Shown here piece by piece: positions 1 to 7,778 of a stretch of 35,616 nt of DNA. Position numbers and translations under genes: made by a program. Source of the DNA: an uncultured Opitutaceae bacterium (GTDB lineage: Bacteria > Verrucomicrobiota > Verrucomicrobiia > Opitutales > Opitutaceae); assembly GCA_903919205.1 (NCBI GenBank), contig CAIXHE010000173.1, positions 1-35,616 on the forward strand, read 5' to 3'. Below the pieces are notes generated by a model. It was not told the origin of the DNA, made no database searches, and was given only the letters and a program-made list of their open reading frames with translations. Every line of letters starts with the position of its first letter. Position 1 is the first letter of the stretch.

Positions 1-786
1 CCTGAGCACCCGCAGGCGCTCCTCGAAGGCCGGCTCCGGCAGGAGCTCGCCGGTGCGCAGGTAGTGCTCGGTCCTCCTGAAGATCCAGGGGTCGTAAAAG
101 GCGCCCCGGCCGATGCTGACCCCCGCGCAGCCGGTCTCCGCGATCATGTGCCTCGCGCCCTCGGGAGTCGTGACGTCGCCGTTGCCGATCACGGGGATCG
201 AGCGCACCGCCTGCACCACGGAGCGGATGCCGGCCAGGTTGACGCGCCCCGAGAATCCCTGGGCGCGCGTGCGCCCGTGCACGAACACGGCCGCCACCCC
301 GGCCTCCTCGAGGGCCCTCGCAAGGTCGGGCGCCGTCAGGTTGTCCGAGTCCCAGCCCAGCCGCATCTTCGCGGTCACCGGGATGCGCACCGACTCCACC
401 ATCCCGCGCACCAGGTCGGCGGTCCTGCCGAGTTCGGTCATCATCGCCGAGCCGCCGCCGATCTGGGTCACCTTCTTCACCGGGCAGCCCATGTTGATGT
501 CGACCGCCTGCACGCCCATGTCCTCGCAGAGGATGCAGGCCTGCCGCATCTCCGCGGGCACGCTGCCGAAGAGCTGGATCGCCAGAGGCCGGTCCTCGGG
601 GCAGGACTCCACCAGCTTGAGCGCCGTCGGGTTGCGCTCGATCAGCGAGCGCGCGTTCACGAGGTCGGTGGTCGCCCAGCCGAGGCCCCCGAGCTCGCGC
701 ACGGTGAGGCGCATAGGCAGGTTCGTGTACCCCGCGAGCGGCGAGAGGAACAGGGGCGAGGCGAGTTCGTGTCCGGCGAGGCGCAT
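1..786 (-). CDS. dus: tRNA-dihydrouridine synthase (Dus), 3' end outside window
   Basis: Flavoenzyme that reduces uridine to dihydrouridine in the D-loop of tRNA, using FMN and NADPH. The visible 262 residues form the N-terminal part of the TIM barrel. In order they show SPLAGYTNLPMR near the N-terminus, QLFGS, DINMGCPVKKV (the Cys is the conserved catalytic acid), TAKMRLGWD, VHGRTRAQGFSG and IGNGDV, all signatures of the Dus family (COG0042). The ATG at 786 is preceded by GAGGAG at good spacing, so this start is well supported. It lies 28 bp after the stop of the PatB-like gene on the same strand and is probably co-transcribed. The gene runs off the left edge, so the C-terminal helical tRNA-binding domain is not seen. 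DusB/NifR3-like by overall pattern, but I would not fix the subclass. Confidence 0.93.
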   Translation of the reverse strand, partial: MRLAGHELASPLFLSPLAGYTNLPMRLTVRELGGLGWATTDLVNARSLIERNPTALKLVESCPEDRPLAIQLFGSVPAEMRQACILCEDMGVQAVDINMGCPVKKVTQIGGGSAMMTELGRTADLVRGMVESVRIPVTAKMRLGWDSDNLTAPDLARALEEAGVAAVFVHGRTRAQGFSGRVNLAGIRSVVQAVRSIPVIGNGDVTTPEGARHMIAETGCAGVSIGRGAFYDPWIFRRTEHYLRTGELLPEPAFEERLRVLR

Positions 787-814
787 GGTCAGCGGCTCCT
801 CGGTTCGCACGCCC

Positions 815-1975
815 TCACGCGGCCCGGACGGCCGCGCGCAGGCGCGCGAGGCCCTCGGCCAGCGTCGAGCGCGGGCACCCGAAGTTGAGGCGCACGTGTG
901 AGCCGGGCCTGGCCCCGAACGGGACGCCGTCGCTCAGCCCGAGCCCGTGCGCCTCGAAGTGCTTCGCAGGCTCCGCGAGGCCCAGCGCCTCGACGTCGAG
1001 CCACGCGAGGTACGTGGCCTCGATCGGGGCCTCGACCTTGACCGCGGGCGCCTCGCGCGCCAGGAACTCGAGCAGGAAGTCCCGGTTGCCGCGCAGGTAG
1101 CCGACGAGCTCCCTGCGCCAGGGCTCCCCGTCGCGGTAGGCCGCCGCGCACGCGACGTAGCCCAGCGCGTTCACCTCGGCGACGATGCCCGCCGTCGCCC
1201 GGATGAAGCGCAGGCGCAGCGAGGGGTCGGGGATGATCGCGAACGCGGTCCCGAGGCCGGGAACGTTGAACGTCTTGCTCGGGGCCATGAACGTGACGAG
1301 ACGCTGGACCTGTCCGGGCGCCGCGACCGCGAAGGGCACGTGGGTCGCGCCGGGCTCGAGGAGGAGGTCGCAGTGGATGTCGTCCGAGAGCAGGGTGAGG
1401 TTGTGGCGTCCGCAGAACTCGGCGACGCCCACGAGCTCGGCTCGGGTCCAGACACGCGCCACCGGGTTGTGCGGATGGCAGAAGATGAAGAGCCGCGTGC
1501 GGGGCGTGACGGCGCGCTCAAGCGCCTCCCAGTCGATCTCCCACCGGCGCGCGGCCTTGTCCAGGGCGAGCGGGACGCCGACCGGCGCGCGCGCCGAGAA
1601 CTTGGGCGCCGTCGTGAACGGCGGGTAGACCGGGGACAGGCTGAGGACCTCGTCCCCGGGCTCGGTCAGGGCGCGCACGGCGACGTTCAGGCCGCACACG
1701 AGGCCGGGCAGCCACACGAGCCAGGAGGGGTCGACCGCCCACCCGTAGCGTGCCGCGAGGGCGCCGATCACCGCGTCGACCGAGGCCTTCACGGGCCTCG
1801 AGTAGCCGTAGATGGCGTGCCCGAGGCGCTCGCGCAGGGCCTCGGTGATGCACGGTGCGACCTCGAAGTCCATGTCCGCCACCCACATGGGGAGGACCTC
1901 CCGGCCCTCGTACTTCTGCCACTTCTGGGAGTCGGTTCCCCGTCGGTCGGGGGGCGTGTCGAAATTGAACGTCAT
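815..1975 (-). CDS. patB: PatB/MalY-family PLP-dependent C-S lyase (cystathionine beta-lyase type)
   Basis: Fold-type I pyridoxal-phosphate enzyme of the MalY/PatB group, which cleaves the C-S bond of cystathionine or related thiols to give homocysteine, pyruvate and ammonia. The N-terminus has the group signature (RRGTDSQKWQKYEG, then LPMWVADMDF, then HAIYGYSRP). The PLP-binding lysine lies in MAPSKTFNVPGLG at about residue 234, and CHPHNPVARVW is the conserved aminotransferase Asn-Pro region. Length (386 aa) is typical. I chose ATG 1975 because family members begin close to the FNFDTPPDRR segment; an in-frame GTG at 1996 would add seven residues. No strong ribosome-binding site precedes ATG 1975. 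A short ORF with a better site ends across this ATG (see 1972-2019), so translation may be coupled. It follows the adenine deaminase gene by 54 bp. The exact substrate cannot be told from sequence. Confidence 0.88.
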   Translation of the reverse strand: MTFNFDTPPDRRGTDSQKWQKYEGREVLPMWVADMDFEVAPCITEALRERLGHAIYGYSRPVKASVDAVIGALAARYGWAVDPSWLVWLPGLVCGLNVAVRALTEPGDEVLSLSPVYPPFTTAPKFSARAPVGVPLALDKAARRWEIDWEALERAVTPRTRLFIFCHPHNPVARVWTRAELVGVAEFCGRHNLTLLSDDIHCDLLLEPGATHVPFAVAAPGQVQRLVTFMAPSKTFNVPGLGTAFAIIPDPSLRLRFIRATAGIVAEVNALGYVACAAAYRDGEPWRRELVGYLRGNRDFLLEFLAREAPAVKVEAPIEATYLAWLDVEALGLAEPAKHFEAHGLGLSDGVPFGARPGSHVRLNFGCPRSTLAEGLARLRAAVRAA

Positions 1976-2019
1976 GGTCGGCAGCGAGCGAACCACAGCC
2001 GCCGGCCGATTCCGAACAT
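1972..2019 (-). CDS. possible 15-codon leader ORF before the PatB-like gene
   Basis: Eleven bases after the TAG of adenine deaminase, an ATG at 2019 preceded by GAGGAAAA opens a 15-codon frame reading MFGIGRRLWFARCRP. Its TGA overlaps the ATG of the PatB-like gene as ATGA. The ribosome-binding site is better than the one before the lyase itself. Arginine makes up four of 15 residues, with one Cys and one Trp. The layout is that of a translationally coupled leader peptide, but a frame this short can arise by chance in GC-rich DNA and nothing else supports expression. Confidence 0.3.
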   Translation of the reverse strand: MFGIGRRLWFARCRP

Positions 2020-2029
2020 TTTTCCTCGG

Positions 2030-3841
2030 CTAGGCGGGCGCGAAGAGGGGAAGGATCTTCATGCCGGGAACCGTGACGAGCCCCTTGTCCGTGATGCGGA
2101 TCTCCGGGATGACCGCGAGGGGGATCAGGTTGAACCCCATGTAGGGGAGCGTGCACCCCGCCGCCTTCCATGCCCGCTTGAGCCGGGTGGTCTCGGCCGC
2201 GACGGCCGTCGCCCTCTTGTCGGAGATGAGTCCGGCGACGGGCAGCGCCACCTTGGCGACGACCCTGCCGGAGCGCACCACGCACACGCCGCCGCGCATG
2301 CGCCCGACCTCGGCGAGCGCCGTCTGCATGTCGCGCTCGTTGTGGCCGGCCAGGATGATGTTGTGGGCGTCGTGGCCCACCGAGCTCGCCACGGCGCCCT
2401 CGCGCAGGCCGAAGTCGCGCAGGAGCCCGTGGGCGACGTTGCCCGACTTTCCGTGCCGCTCGACGACCGTCACGAAGCAGAGCCCGAGCCTCCCGAGGAG
2501 CTCCGGCCACCCCTCGTCGGGCCGGGGTTCCATCCGGACCTGGTCGTGCAGCAGGATGATCCCGGGCAGCGCCGTGCGTATCACATTGGCTACTACAGGA
2601 CCGGACGGCAGCTCCGGGGTCAGGACGGGGGACTTGGGCAGCTTGACCGTCTGGTACGCCGCGCGGGGGTAGCGGTAGCGCCTGGAGAGGGCCCGGTCCA
2701 GGACGGGCGTGATGCGGCGGTTGCGCACCACCAGCTCGCCCCCGTACCACGTGCACTGGGGCTTGTAGGCGTCGTCGAGGAGCACGATGTCCGCGCGCCG
2801 CGCGGGCGCCAGGCCCCCGATGTCGCCGTCCATCCCGAAGCGGGTCGCGGGGTGCAGCGAGCCCATGCTCCATGCGGTGGTCGGCCTGATCCCCGCCTCG
2901 ATCGCCGAGCGGGTCACCCAGTCCAGTCCGAAGATGAAGAGGTCGTCCGCATCGCGGTCGTCGGTGCAGACGCAGACGCGCTTGGGGCTCGCCCCGAGCT
3001 CGGTCACCGCCTTGATGGCCTGCGGCAGCGAGTTCCAGGGCGTGGTGGGAGGGCCTCCGCGCAGGAACACCCACACGCCGTTCTCGAGGAAGTCGTCCGA
3101 GATCTCCCGGTCGATCGCCTCGTGGGTGTCGCTGACCCCCGAGGCGGCGCCCGCCGCCACGAACTCCCTGCCGTAGATGTGGCCGGAGACGGGCCGGCCG
3201 CGGCGCAGCGCCTCGGCCAGCACGGCGTGGCTCCTGGCATCGCCCAAGGCCACCTGCACGAAGTCCATCTTCTCGCCCAGGGCCACGGCCTCGGGCCAGC
3301 GGTCGAAGAGCCGGCCGATCTTGGCGGGTGTCAGGTCGCCCCCGGCCGTCTCGAAATCCGGCCCGGTCGCCGGGACCGTGCTCGGCACGGTGAGGAAGAT
3401 CGAGAGCGGCGCCCGCCGGGCGTCCTCGAGCATCCACTCGATGCCCCGCGCGTCGCACACGTTGCCGATCTCGTGGCTGTCGCAGAAGATCGTGGTCGTG
3501 CCGTTCAGGAGGGCCGGCTCCGCGTAGGCGCACGCAGTCATCATGGAGCTCTCGATGTGAAGGTGGGGGTCCACCAGCCCGGGGGCGACAATCCCCCCGC
3601 GGGCGTCAAAGCGCTCCACCGTGGAGCCCCGGGCGCGCTTGAAGGCGCCCGCGGGCTTGACCGCCGCGATCCTGCCCGACTTGACCCACACCTCGCGCTC
3701 GACGAGCACCCGCTCCGTGTAGGTCGACAGGACGCGTGCGCCGGTGATCACCAGGTCGGGCGCCTCGCGGCCCATGGCCACGGCCGCCAGAGAGCGCGTG
3801 ACGGTGTGAAGCGGAGGCACCGAGAAACGGGTCAGGCTCAT
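2030..3841 (-). CDS. ade: adenine deaminase
   Basis: Metal-dependent amidohydrolase that converts adenine to hypoxanthine and ammonia in purine salvage. The 603-residue protein has the composite-domain start ([17 protein letters not shown]), the metal-binding HxH strand ([14 protein letters not shown]) and CDSHEIGNV. Further on it has [24 protein letters not shown] with the catalytic-domain Asp pair, and the C-terminal signature [13 protein letters not shown]. Order and length match the bacterial Ade family (COG1001). The ATG at 3841 has no purine-rich ribosome-binding site. The next gene downstream on the same strand is the PatB-like lyase, 54 bp away. Together with the deaminase at 26269, the nucleoside hydrolase at 32453 and the adenosine deaminase at 35209, it gives this window four purine-degrading enzymes. 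Confidence 0.95.
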   Translation of the reverse strand: MSLTRFSVPPLHTVTRSLAAVAMGREAPDLVITGARVLSTYTERVLVEREVWVKSGRIAAVKPAGAFKRARGSTVERFDARGGIVAPGLVDPHLHIESSMMTACAYAEPALLNGTTTIFCDSHEIGNVCDARGIEWMLEDARRAPLSIFLTVPSTVPATGPDFETAGGDLTPAKIGRLFDRWPEAVALGEKMDFVQVALGDARSHAVLAEALRRGRPVSGHIYGREFVAAGAASGVSDTHEAIDREISDDFLENGVWVFLRGGPPTTPWNSLPQAIKAVTELGASPKRVCVCTDDRDADDLFIFGLDWVTRSAIEAGIRPTTAWSMGSLHPATRFGMDGDIGGLAPARRADIVLLDDAYKPQCTWYGGELVVRNRRITPVLDRALSRRYRYPRAAYQTVKLPKSPVLTPELPSGPVVANVIRTALPGIILLHDQVRMEPRPDEGWPELLGRLGLCFVTVVERHGKSGNVAHGLLRDFGLREGAVASSVGHDAHNIILAGHNERDMQTALAEVGRMRGGVCVVRSGRVVAKVALPVAGLISDKRATAVAAETTRLKRAWKAAGCTLPYMGFNLIPLAVIPEIRITDKGLVTVPGMKILPLFAPA

Positions 3842-3911
3842 GGGGAGGGCGTAGCGAAGGCGGTGGCGCTACGCGAGGCGGAAGCACGGGGCCCGACGGG
3901 GCGCCGGACGG

Positions 3912-3927
3912 CGAGCGAGTCCGCTCG
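3912..3927. terminator. hairpin in the CAP-ade intergenic region
   Basis: Perfect 6-bp inverted repeat CGAGCG/CGCTCG with a 4-base loop, in the 112 bp between the CAP-domain gene and adenine deaminase. There is no T-run, so it is at best a weak or Rho-assisted terminator, or an RNA processing structure. A second, shorter pair (CGGGT/ACCCG) lies just upstream in the direction of transcription. The rest of the gap holds nothing I can name. Confidence 0.22.
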
Positions 3928-3953
3928 GCGGCCGTCGGGTTTCCGACCCGCGC

Positions 3954-4622
3954 CTACGGGCCGCGGCCCGTCTTCGGCGTCACGGTCGTGTCGCGGGGGG
4001 TGGGATGCAGGGTGTTCGCAAGGGGCTCCAGGAACACGAGGGCCGAGAACACGCGCACGTCGCCGGGCAGCCCCGTCGACACCCGCGAGGCCGTGCCGAC
4101 CAGGGAGAATCCGGGATCGAGCAGGTTGCGCCGGTGGCCGGGGGACTCGAGCCACGCCCCGACGACGGCGAGGGCCAGCGTACGGTAGGTATAAGGGGGT
4201 AGTGCACCCTGTCCCGCCGGGCGAAGCGGCAGCATCATCGCGTTTTCCGCCGAGCGGCTTCCGTCGAGGCCGACGGCCCGGATCCGATCCGAGACCGTGT
4301 GCTCCCCGGCGATCGGGTTGGTGTGCTCCGCGCGGAACAGGAGCGCCATGTGCGACGCCTGCTCCTCCGCGGCCCGGTCCAGCTGCCACTGGCGCCCGAG
4401 CGGGGCGAGCGCGTGCTCGCGGCGCGCGGCGTTCGCCGCCTCGACCAAGGCCCGGTCTAGAATCGCCCGGTCGAAGTCGCGGGCCTCCACGATCCTCTCC
4501 CACTCGGGTCCGCCGACCGGGGAGGCGGCCGGCCCGGCGCATCCGCCGAGGAGGCACGCCCAAGCCAGACAGATTGACAGGGTCCGGATTGCCACGCGCG
4601 GAGCGCACCACGGCGGCTTCAC
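3954..4622 (-). CDS. CAP/SCP-domain lipoprotein (YkwD-like)
   Basis: Predicted lipoprotein: a hydrophobic stretch ending in the lipobox LLGGC at about residues 24-28 should anchor it in the outer membrane or periplasmic face. The rest (about residues 45-205) is a CAP domain of the YkwD type. ALVEAANAARREHALAPL is the helix that opens the fold, AEEQASHMA the second helix, and HTNPIAGEH and SAENAMM carry the conserved His and Glu. VGAWLESPGHRRNLLDPGFSLVG appears in the protein as the typical W-x-x-S-x-x-H-R-x-N-x-L motif. Bacterial members have no agreed enzymatic role; suggestions include cell-wall or lipid binding. The start is a GTG at 4622; a second GTG at 4595 would also leave a usable signal peptide. 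It is the first gene of the minus-strand run towards ade-patB-dus and diverges from the Hsp20 genes. Confidence 0.85.
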   Translation of the reverse strand: MKPPWCAPRVAIRTLSICLAWACLLGGCAGPAASPVGGPEWERIVEARDFDRAILDRALVEAANAARREHALAPLGRQWQLDRAAEEQASHMALLFRAEHTNPIAGEHTVSDRIRAVGLDGSRSAENAMMLPLRPAGQGALPPYTYRTLALAVVGAWLESPGHRRNLLDPGFSLVGTASRVSTGLPGDVRVFSALVFLEPLANTLHPTPRDTTVTPKTGRGP

Positions 4623-4782
4623 CCCGGCAATGCCATTAGCCGTGGACGAACTGGCGCACCCGGTGGCTCAGACTGGGAAATTCCTGCACACCCGCCGGTT
4701 CCCCGATCCTGCCTCCCCATTGATGGACAAGGTTTTACGAGAGGCCCGCGGGGGGCACGTCCCATGCATGATGGGGGTCACT
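4623..4782. promoter_or_regulatory. divergent promoter region, CAP lipoprotein / hsp20
   Basis: The 160-bp gap between two divergent genes must hold promoters for both. I see CCCCAT at 4715-4720, which resembles the -10 element of heat-shock sigma-32 promoters and would suit the chaperones. No CTTGAA-like -35 sits at the required distance, and there is no CIRCE repeat. The control of the hsp20 pair is therefore not resolved. Confidence 0.25.
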
Positions 4783-5235
4783 ATGCGTTTCATAAACTAT
4801 TCACTCCCCACTTCGCGCGGCACCGAGCTGTCCAAGGACGTCGGTGGCCGCTGGTCGCCGTCGAGAATCGACCGTGAGATCGAGTTCCTGTTTGGCACCG
4901 CCCTCGAGGGCTTCTCCGGCCCGCTGGGTGGCGGCCAGTTCCCGGTCGACCTGTACGAGGACAAGGACAATACCTACGTCCGCGCCGAGCTTCCGGGCGT
5001 CGCCCGCGACGCGATCAGCGTCGAGGTCGTCGACGGCTCGCTCTCCATCCAGGCCACCCGCACCGACAAGTCGGGCGAGGCCGAGAAGACCGTGTCGTAC
5101 AGCCGCCTGGTCAGCATTCCCGACCAGGTGCAGCCCGACAAGGTCACCGCAGCCTATGAGAATGGGCTGCTGACCGTCACCCTCCCCCGCAAGGAGGAGT
5201 CCAAGCCCAAGAAGATCAGCGTCACGGTCAACTGA
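4783..5235 (+). CDS. Hsp20/alpha-crystallin small heat-shock protein (first of tandem pair)
   Basis: ATP-independent cytosolic chaperone that binds unfolding proteins and holds them for refolding. The 150-residue protein has a variable N-terminal arm (about 1-48). An alpha-crystallin domain follows (about 49-140): FPVDLYEDKDNTYVRAELPG, SVEVVDGSLSIQA, then AYENGLLTVTLPRKEE with the conserved G-L-L-T-V-T-L-P motif. The C-terminal ISV is the I-x-I/V motif that docks neighbouring subunits. ATG 4783 is chosen because GGGGG sits at ribosome-binding distance; in-frame ATGs at 4768 and 4771 are possible. A long open frame continues upstream to 4297 but lies antisense to the CAP gene and is not coding. 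A second Hsp20 gene follows after 31 bp, presumably co-transcribed. Confidence 0.93.
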   Translation: MRFINYSLPTSRGTELSKDVGGRWSPSRIDREIEFLFGTALEGFSGPLGGGQFPVDLYEDKDNTYVRAELPGVARDAISVEVVDGSLSIQATRTDKSGEAEKTVSYSRLVSIPDQVQPDKVTAAYENGLLTVTLPRKEESKPKKISVTVN

Positions 5236-5266
5236 CCGCCACAAACCCCCTAAAGGAACCACTCCC

Positions 5267-5659
5267 ATGACATTCTTCAGCTCACTCATTCCCACGGGAG
5301 GCCGCGAGGCCTCCCAACTCGAGGAGGGCGTTGCCCAGAGCCGCAAGCCCTACTTCCAGGTCCGCGAGACCGACCAGGCCTTCGACCTGACCGTCAACCT
5401 GCCCGGCGTCGACAAGGCCGGGGTCGAGATCACCGACGAGGACGGCGAGCTCACGATCACCGGAAAGCGGTCCTCGGGCATCCCCCAGGGCGCCGAGGTG
5501 CTCCACCGGGAGTCCTCAGACGCCCCCTACAAGCTGGTGCTCTCCCATGACGGCACGGTCGACACCGCCAAGATCGGGGCCGAGCTGAGGGATGGCGTCC
5601 TGCGCCTGTCGCTTGCCAAGGCTGAGTCCGCGAAGCCGCGCAAGATTCAGGTCAGCTGA
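5267..5659 (+). CDS. Hsp20/alpha-crystallin small heat-shock protein (second of tandem pair)
   Basis: A second small heat-shock chaperone, 130 aa. After a short N-terminal arm (about 1-28) comes the alpha-crystallin domain: YFQVRETDQAFDLTVNLPG, GVEITDEDGELTITGKR, and the conserved ELRDGVLRLSLAKAE (A-x-x-x-n-G-v-L motif). The C-terminal IQV is the I-x-I/V anchor. AAGGA lies 10 bases before the ATG. It differs strongly from its neighbour outside the core: the N-terminal arm is much shorter and carries a different sequence. The two probably form mixed or functionally distinct oligomers rather than being a recent duplication. A strong hairpin at 5676-5711 closes the transcript. Confidence 0.93.
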   Translation: MTFFSSLIPTGGREASQLEEGVAQSRKPYFQVRETDQAFDLTVNLPGVDKAGVEITDEDGELTITGKRSSGIPQGAEVLHRESSDAPYKLVLSHDGTVDTAKIGAELRDGVLRLSLAKAESAKPRKIQVS

Positions 5660-5675
5660 GTCCCGCCCGCGTTTC

Positions 5676-5711
5676 CGCGGCCCGGAATCCCCCTGGGGGT
5701 TCCGGGCCGCG
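5676..5711. terminator. GC-rich hairpin between convergent hsp20 and terC genes
   Basis: Perfect 12-bp arms (CGCGGCCCGGAA / TTCCGGGCCGCG) around an inner C5/G5 run make a very stable stem. It begins 17 bases after the Hsp20 stop and ends 20 bases before the stop of the opposing TerC gene, so it can serve both. There is no T-run on either strand, so it is not a textbook intrinsic terminator. Confidence 0.6.
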
Positions 5712-5730
5712 CTGCGTGGGGGCCCCGGGA

Positions 5731-6537
5731 TCAGCGCCGGCTGCGCGGCCCCCAGAGCGACGCCGCCGCGGCCACGGCGAGCACCGAGCCGATGACGCCC
5801 AGCGACACGAGGGTCGGCACGGCGAGCCAGGGCTCCGCGAGCATCTTCGCGCCCACCAGGCAGAGCACCACGGCGATGCCCGTGCCGAGGTGGCGCAGGC
5901 CCCCGAGGGCGCCCGTCACGACGAAGAAGAGCGAGCGCAGCCCCAGGATCGCGAACAGGTTCGATGAGACGGCAACGAAGCCGTCTTGGGTGACCGCGAG
6001 CACGGCGGGCAGCGAGTCTAGGGCGAACACGAGGTCGGCGAGCTCGAGCACGACGATCGCCGCCAGCGCCGGGGGCGCGCGCCGAAGGACCCACCGGAAG
6101 AACGGCGAGCCCGGGTCGAACGCCTTGCGCCCTCGGCGGGCGAACGCCAGCCGCAGCCCGGTCGCGAGGATGAACACCCCGAGGGCCGGGATCAGCCACG
6201 AAAAGCGCCTGAGGGCGCCGAGGCCCGCGGCCAGGAAGGCGAGGCGCATCACGATGGCGCCGCACACGCCCCAGAGGAGCAGGCGGCGCTGGCGCCGGGG
6301 CCCGACCCCGAACTGCTGGAATACCAGCGCGAAGACGAACACGTTGTCGACGCTCAGGCCGAGCTCGATCAGGTAGCCGGCCAGGTACTGCTGGGCCAGC
6401 TCGGGACCGCGGCGGGCCCAGACGAGACCCCCGAAGGCGAGCCCCGCGGCCACGCAGGCCGCGGCTGTCCACGCGTCCCGGGCGCGTCGCGCAGGGGGTT
6501 CGGGGGCGGGGGCGACGGGGGCGGGTTCGGGCGGCAT
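5731..6537 (-). CDS. TerC-family integral membrane protein
   Basis: Polytopic inner-membrane protein of the TerC/Alx family. Members have been linked to tellurium resistance and, more recently, to manganese export and metal loading of exported enzymes. The family signatures are both here: GYLIELGLSVDNVFVFALVF and, later, LADLVFALDSLPAVLAV followed by SSNLFAILGLRSLFF. They carry the paired membrane acidic residues thought to bind metal. About eight hydrophobic segments are visible. The N-terminus (PPEPAPVAPAPEPPARRARD) is a Pro/Ala-rich cytosolic tail. I use ATG 6537; a GTG at 6558 would add seven residues. It diverges from the mscS-type gene with only 62 bp between starts. The substrate cannot be deduced, but Mn2+ is the likeliest from the family. 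Confidence 0.88.
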   Translation of the reverse strand: MPPEPAPVAPAPEPPARRARDAWTAAACVAAGLAFGGLVWARRGPELAQQYLAGYLIELGLSVDNVFVFALVFQQFGVGPRRQRRLLLWGVCGAIVMRLAFLAAGLGALRRFSWLIPALGVFILATGLRLAFARRGRKAFDPGSPFFRWVLRRAPPALAAIVVLELADLVFALDSLPAVLAVTQDGFVAVSSNLFAILGLRSLFFVVTGALGGLRHLGTGIAVVLCLVGAKMLAEPWLAVPTLVSLGVIGSVLAVAAAASLWGPRSRR

Positions 6538-6599
6538 GGTCCGTGAAGGGGGGCGCACCTTATCGTTGCGGGCGGGGGGCGCTTTAGCAATGTCGCCTC

Positions 6600-7778
6600 A
6601 TGGCCCTTATACCCGCCTTGCAAGTCCCCGCCGCGCCCCCCGGCACGCTGCAGAGGTTCGTCGACTGGCTCCAGGCGTGGCTGTTCCCGAACGCGACGGA
6701 CGACGTCGCCACGCGGTGGGTCGCCAGCCTGGTCATCTTTCTGGGTGCCGTTCTTCTCGGCAAGTTCATGACGGGGGTGCTCTTCATCCAGCTGCGCCGG
6801 CTCCTGGCCAAGTCGAACAACAAGCTGATGCTCCCGGCGATCGAGCCGCCTGCGGCCGCCCTGGTCATCCTCTCCGGCGTCATCTTCGCCCTTTCGGTCT
6901 CGCCCATCTGGAGCACGATCCCGACGGGGGTGAGGCTCGCCGAGCAGGGCGCCCTCGCCGTGGTGATCCTCTGGGGCGTCGCCTGCGCGGGCAGCGCGAT
7001 GATCGACCACCTGGCCGAGGGCGCGAAGCAGCGCCGACCCTACATCGCCGCGTTCCTGCCCCTGATCAAGAAGACGCTCGGCACCATCTTCGTCGCCTTC
7101 AGCGCGCTCGTCGTGTGCGAGAGCATGGGCTTCGAGGTGAAGACGTTCCTGGCGGGCCTCGGGATCGGCGGACTCGCGGTCGCCCTCGCGGCGCAGGACT
7201 CCCTGTCGAACATGTTCGGGTCCTTCGTGGTCGTGATGGACCAGCCGTTCTACGTGGGCGAGGTGGTCTCGATCGCCGGCCACGACGGCACCGTTGAGGG
7301 CATCGGCCTCCGGTCCACGCGGCTGCGCACCGCGCAGCGCACGCAGGTCGTGATCCCCAACAAGACCGTGGCTGCCGAGGTCATCATCAACTACAGCCGC
7401 ATGCCGCAGCGGCGGGTCGACACGACGCTCGGGGTGACCTACGACACGCCCCCGGAGAAGATCCAGCAGGTGCTCGGCGACCTTCGCGCGATGCTGCGCG
7501 CGGACCCGGGCGTGCACCCGGGCCTGGTCGTCGCCAGCCTCGCCGACTTCAGCGACTCGTCGCTGCGGATCCAGGTGGTCTACTTCACCGCGGACCCCGA
7601 CTGGGAGGCGCACATGGCCATCCGCGAGCGCGTGAACCTGGGGATCCTGCGCACCTTCGCGGCGCGGGGCGTCTCGCTGGCGTACCCGAGCTCGGTGATC
7701 CACCTGGACGGCCCCGTCGCGCGCCAGATGGCGAGCAACCTGCAGGGCCCTAGTCCAGCGTCTGGCGGTAGCGCTTGA
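6600..7778 (+). CDS. small-conductance mechanosensitive channel (MscS family)
   Basis: Inner-membrane channel that opens under membrane tension and releases solutes during hypo-osmotic shock. The 392-aa protein has three N-terminal hydrophobic segments (about 40-60, 80-102 and 115-135). The pore helix follows, with the Gly/Ala-rich pattern FLAGLGIGGLAVALAAQD (about 180-198) and then NMFGSFVVVMDQPFYVGEVV. The beta domain shows GTVEGIGLRSTRLRT and VVIPNKTVAAEVIINYSR, both diagnostic of MscS. The C-terminal alpha/beta domain is complete. It belongs to the longer YnaI/YbdG-like class, not the minimal 286-aa MscS. Its last 29 bp overlap the end of the convergent ABC-2 permease gene. Confidence 0.93.
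   Translation: MALIPALQVPAAPPGTLQRFVDWLQAWLFPNATDDVATRWVASLVIFLGAVLLGKFMTGVLFIQLRRLLAKSNNKLMLPAIEPPAAALVILSGVIFALSVSPIWSTIPTGVRLAEQGALAVVILWGVACAGSAMIDHLAEGAKQRRPYIAAFLPLIKKTLGTIFVAFSALVVCESMGFEVKTFLAGLGIGGLAVALAAQDSLSNMFGSFVVVMDQPFYVGEVVSIAGHDGTVEGIGLRSTRLRTAQRTQVVIPNKTVAAEVIINYSRMPQRRVDTTLGVTYDTPPEKIQQVLGDLRAMLRADPGVHPGLVVASLADFSDSSLRIQVVYFTADPDWEAHMAIRERVNLGILRTFAARGVSLAYPSSVIHLDGPVARQMASNLQGPSPASGGSA

Noticed and set aside
3838..4611. An alternative 257-codon frame over the CAP-domain gene on the same strand.
   Set aside because: Its translation is Arg/Gly/Pro-rich with no domain, while the 3954-4622 frame encodes a lipobox signal and a complete CAP domain.
947..4639. A 1230-codon open frame on the plus strand across the dus-patB-ade-CAP region, and similar long open frames elsewhere (for example 1518-3533 minus, 970-12178 type antisense frames, 28233-29171 plus).
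   Set aside because: They lie antisense or out of frame to well-recognised genes and have low-complexity Arg/Gly/Ala/His-rich translations. High GC leaves few stop codons in the shadow frames.
4694..4720. A complete sigma-32 heat-shock promoter before the hsp20 pair.
   Set aside because: Only the CCCCAT -10-like element is present. No CTTGAA-like -35 lies 13-17 bp upstream.
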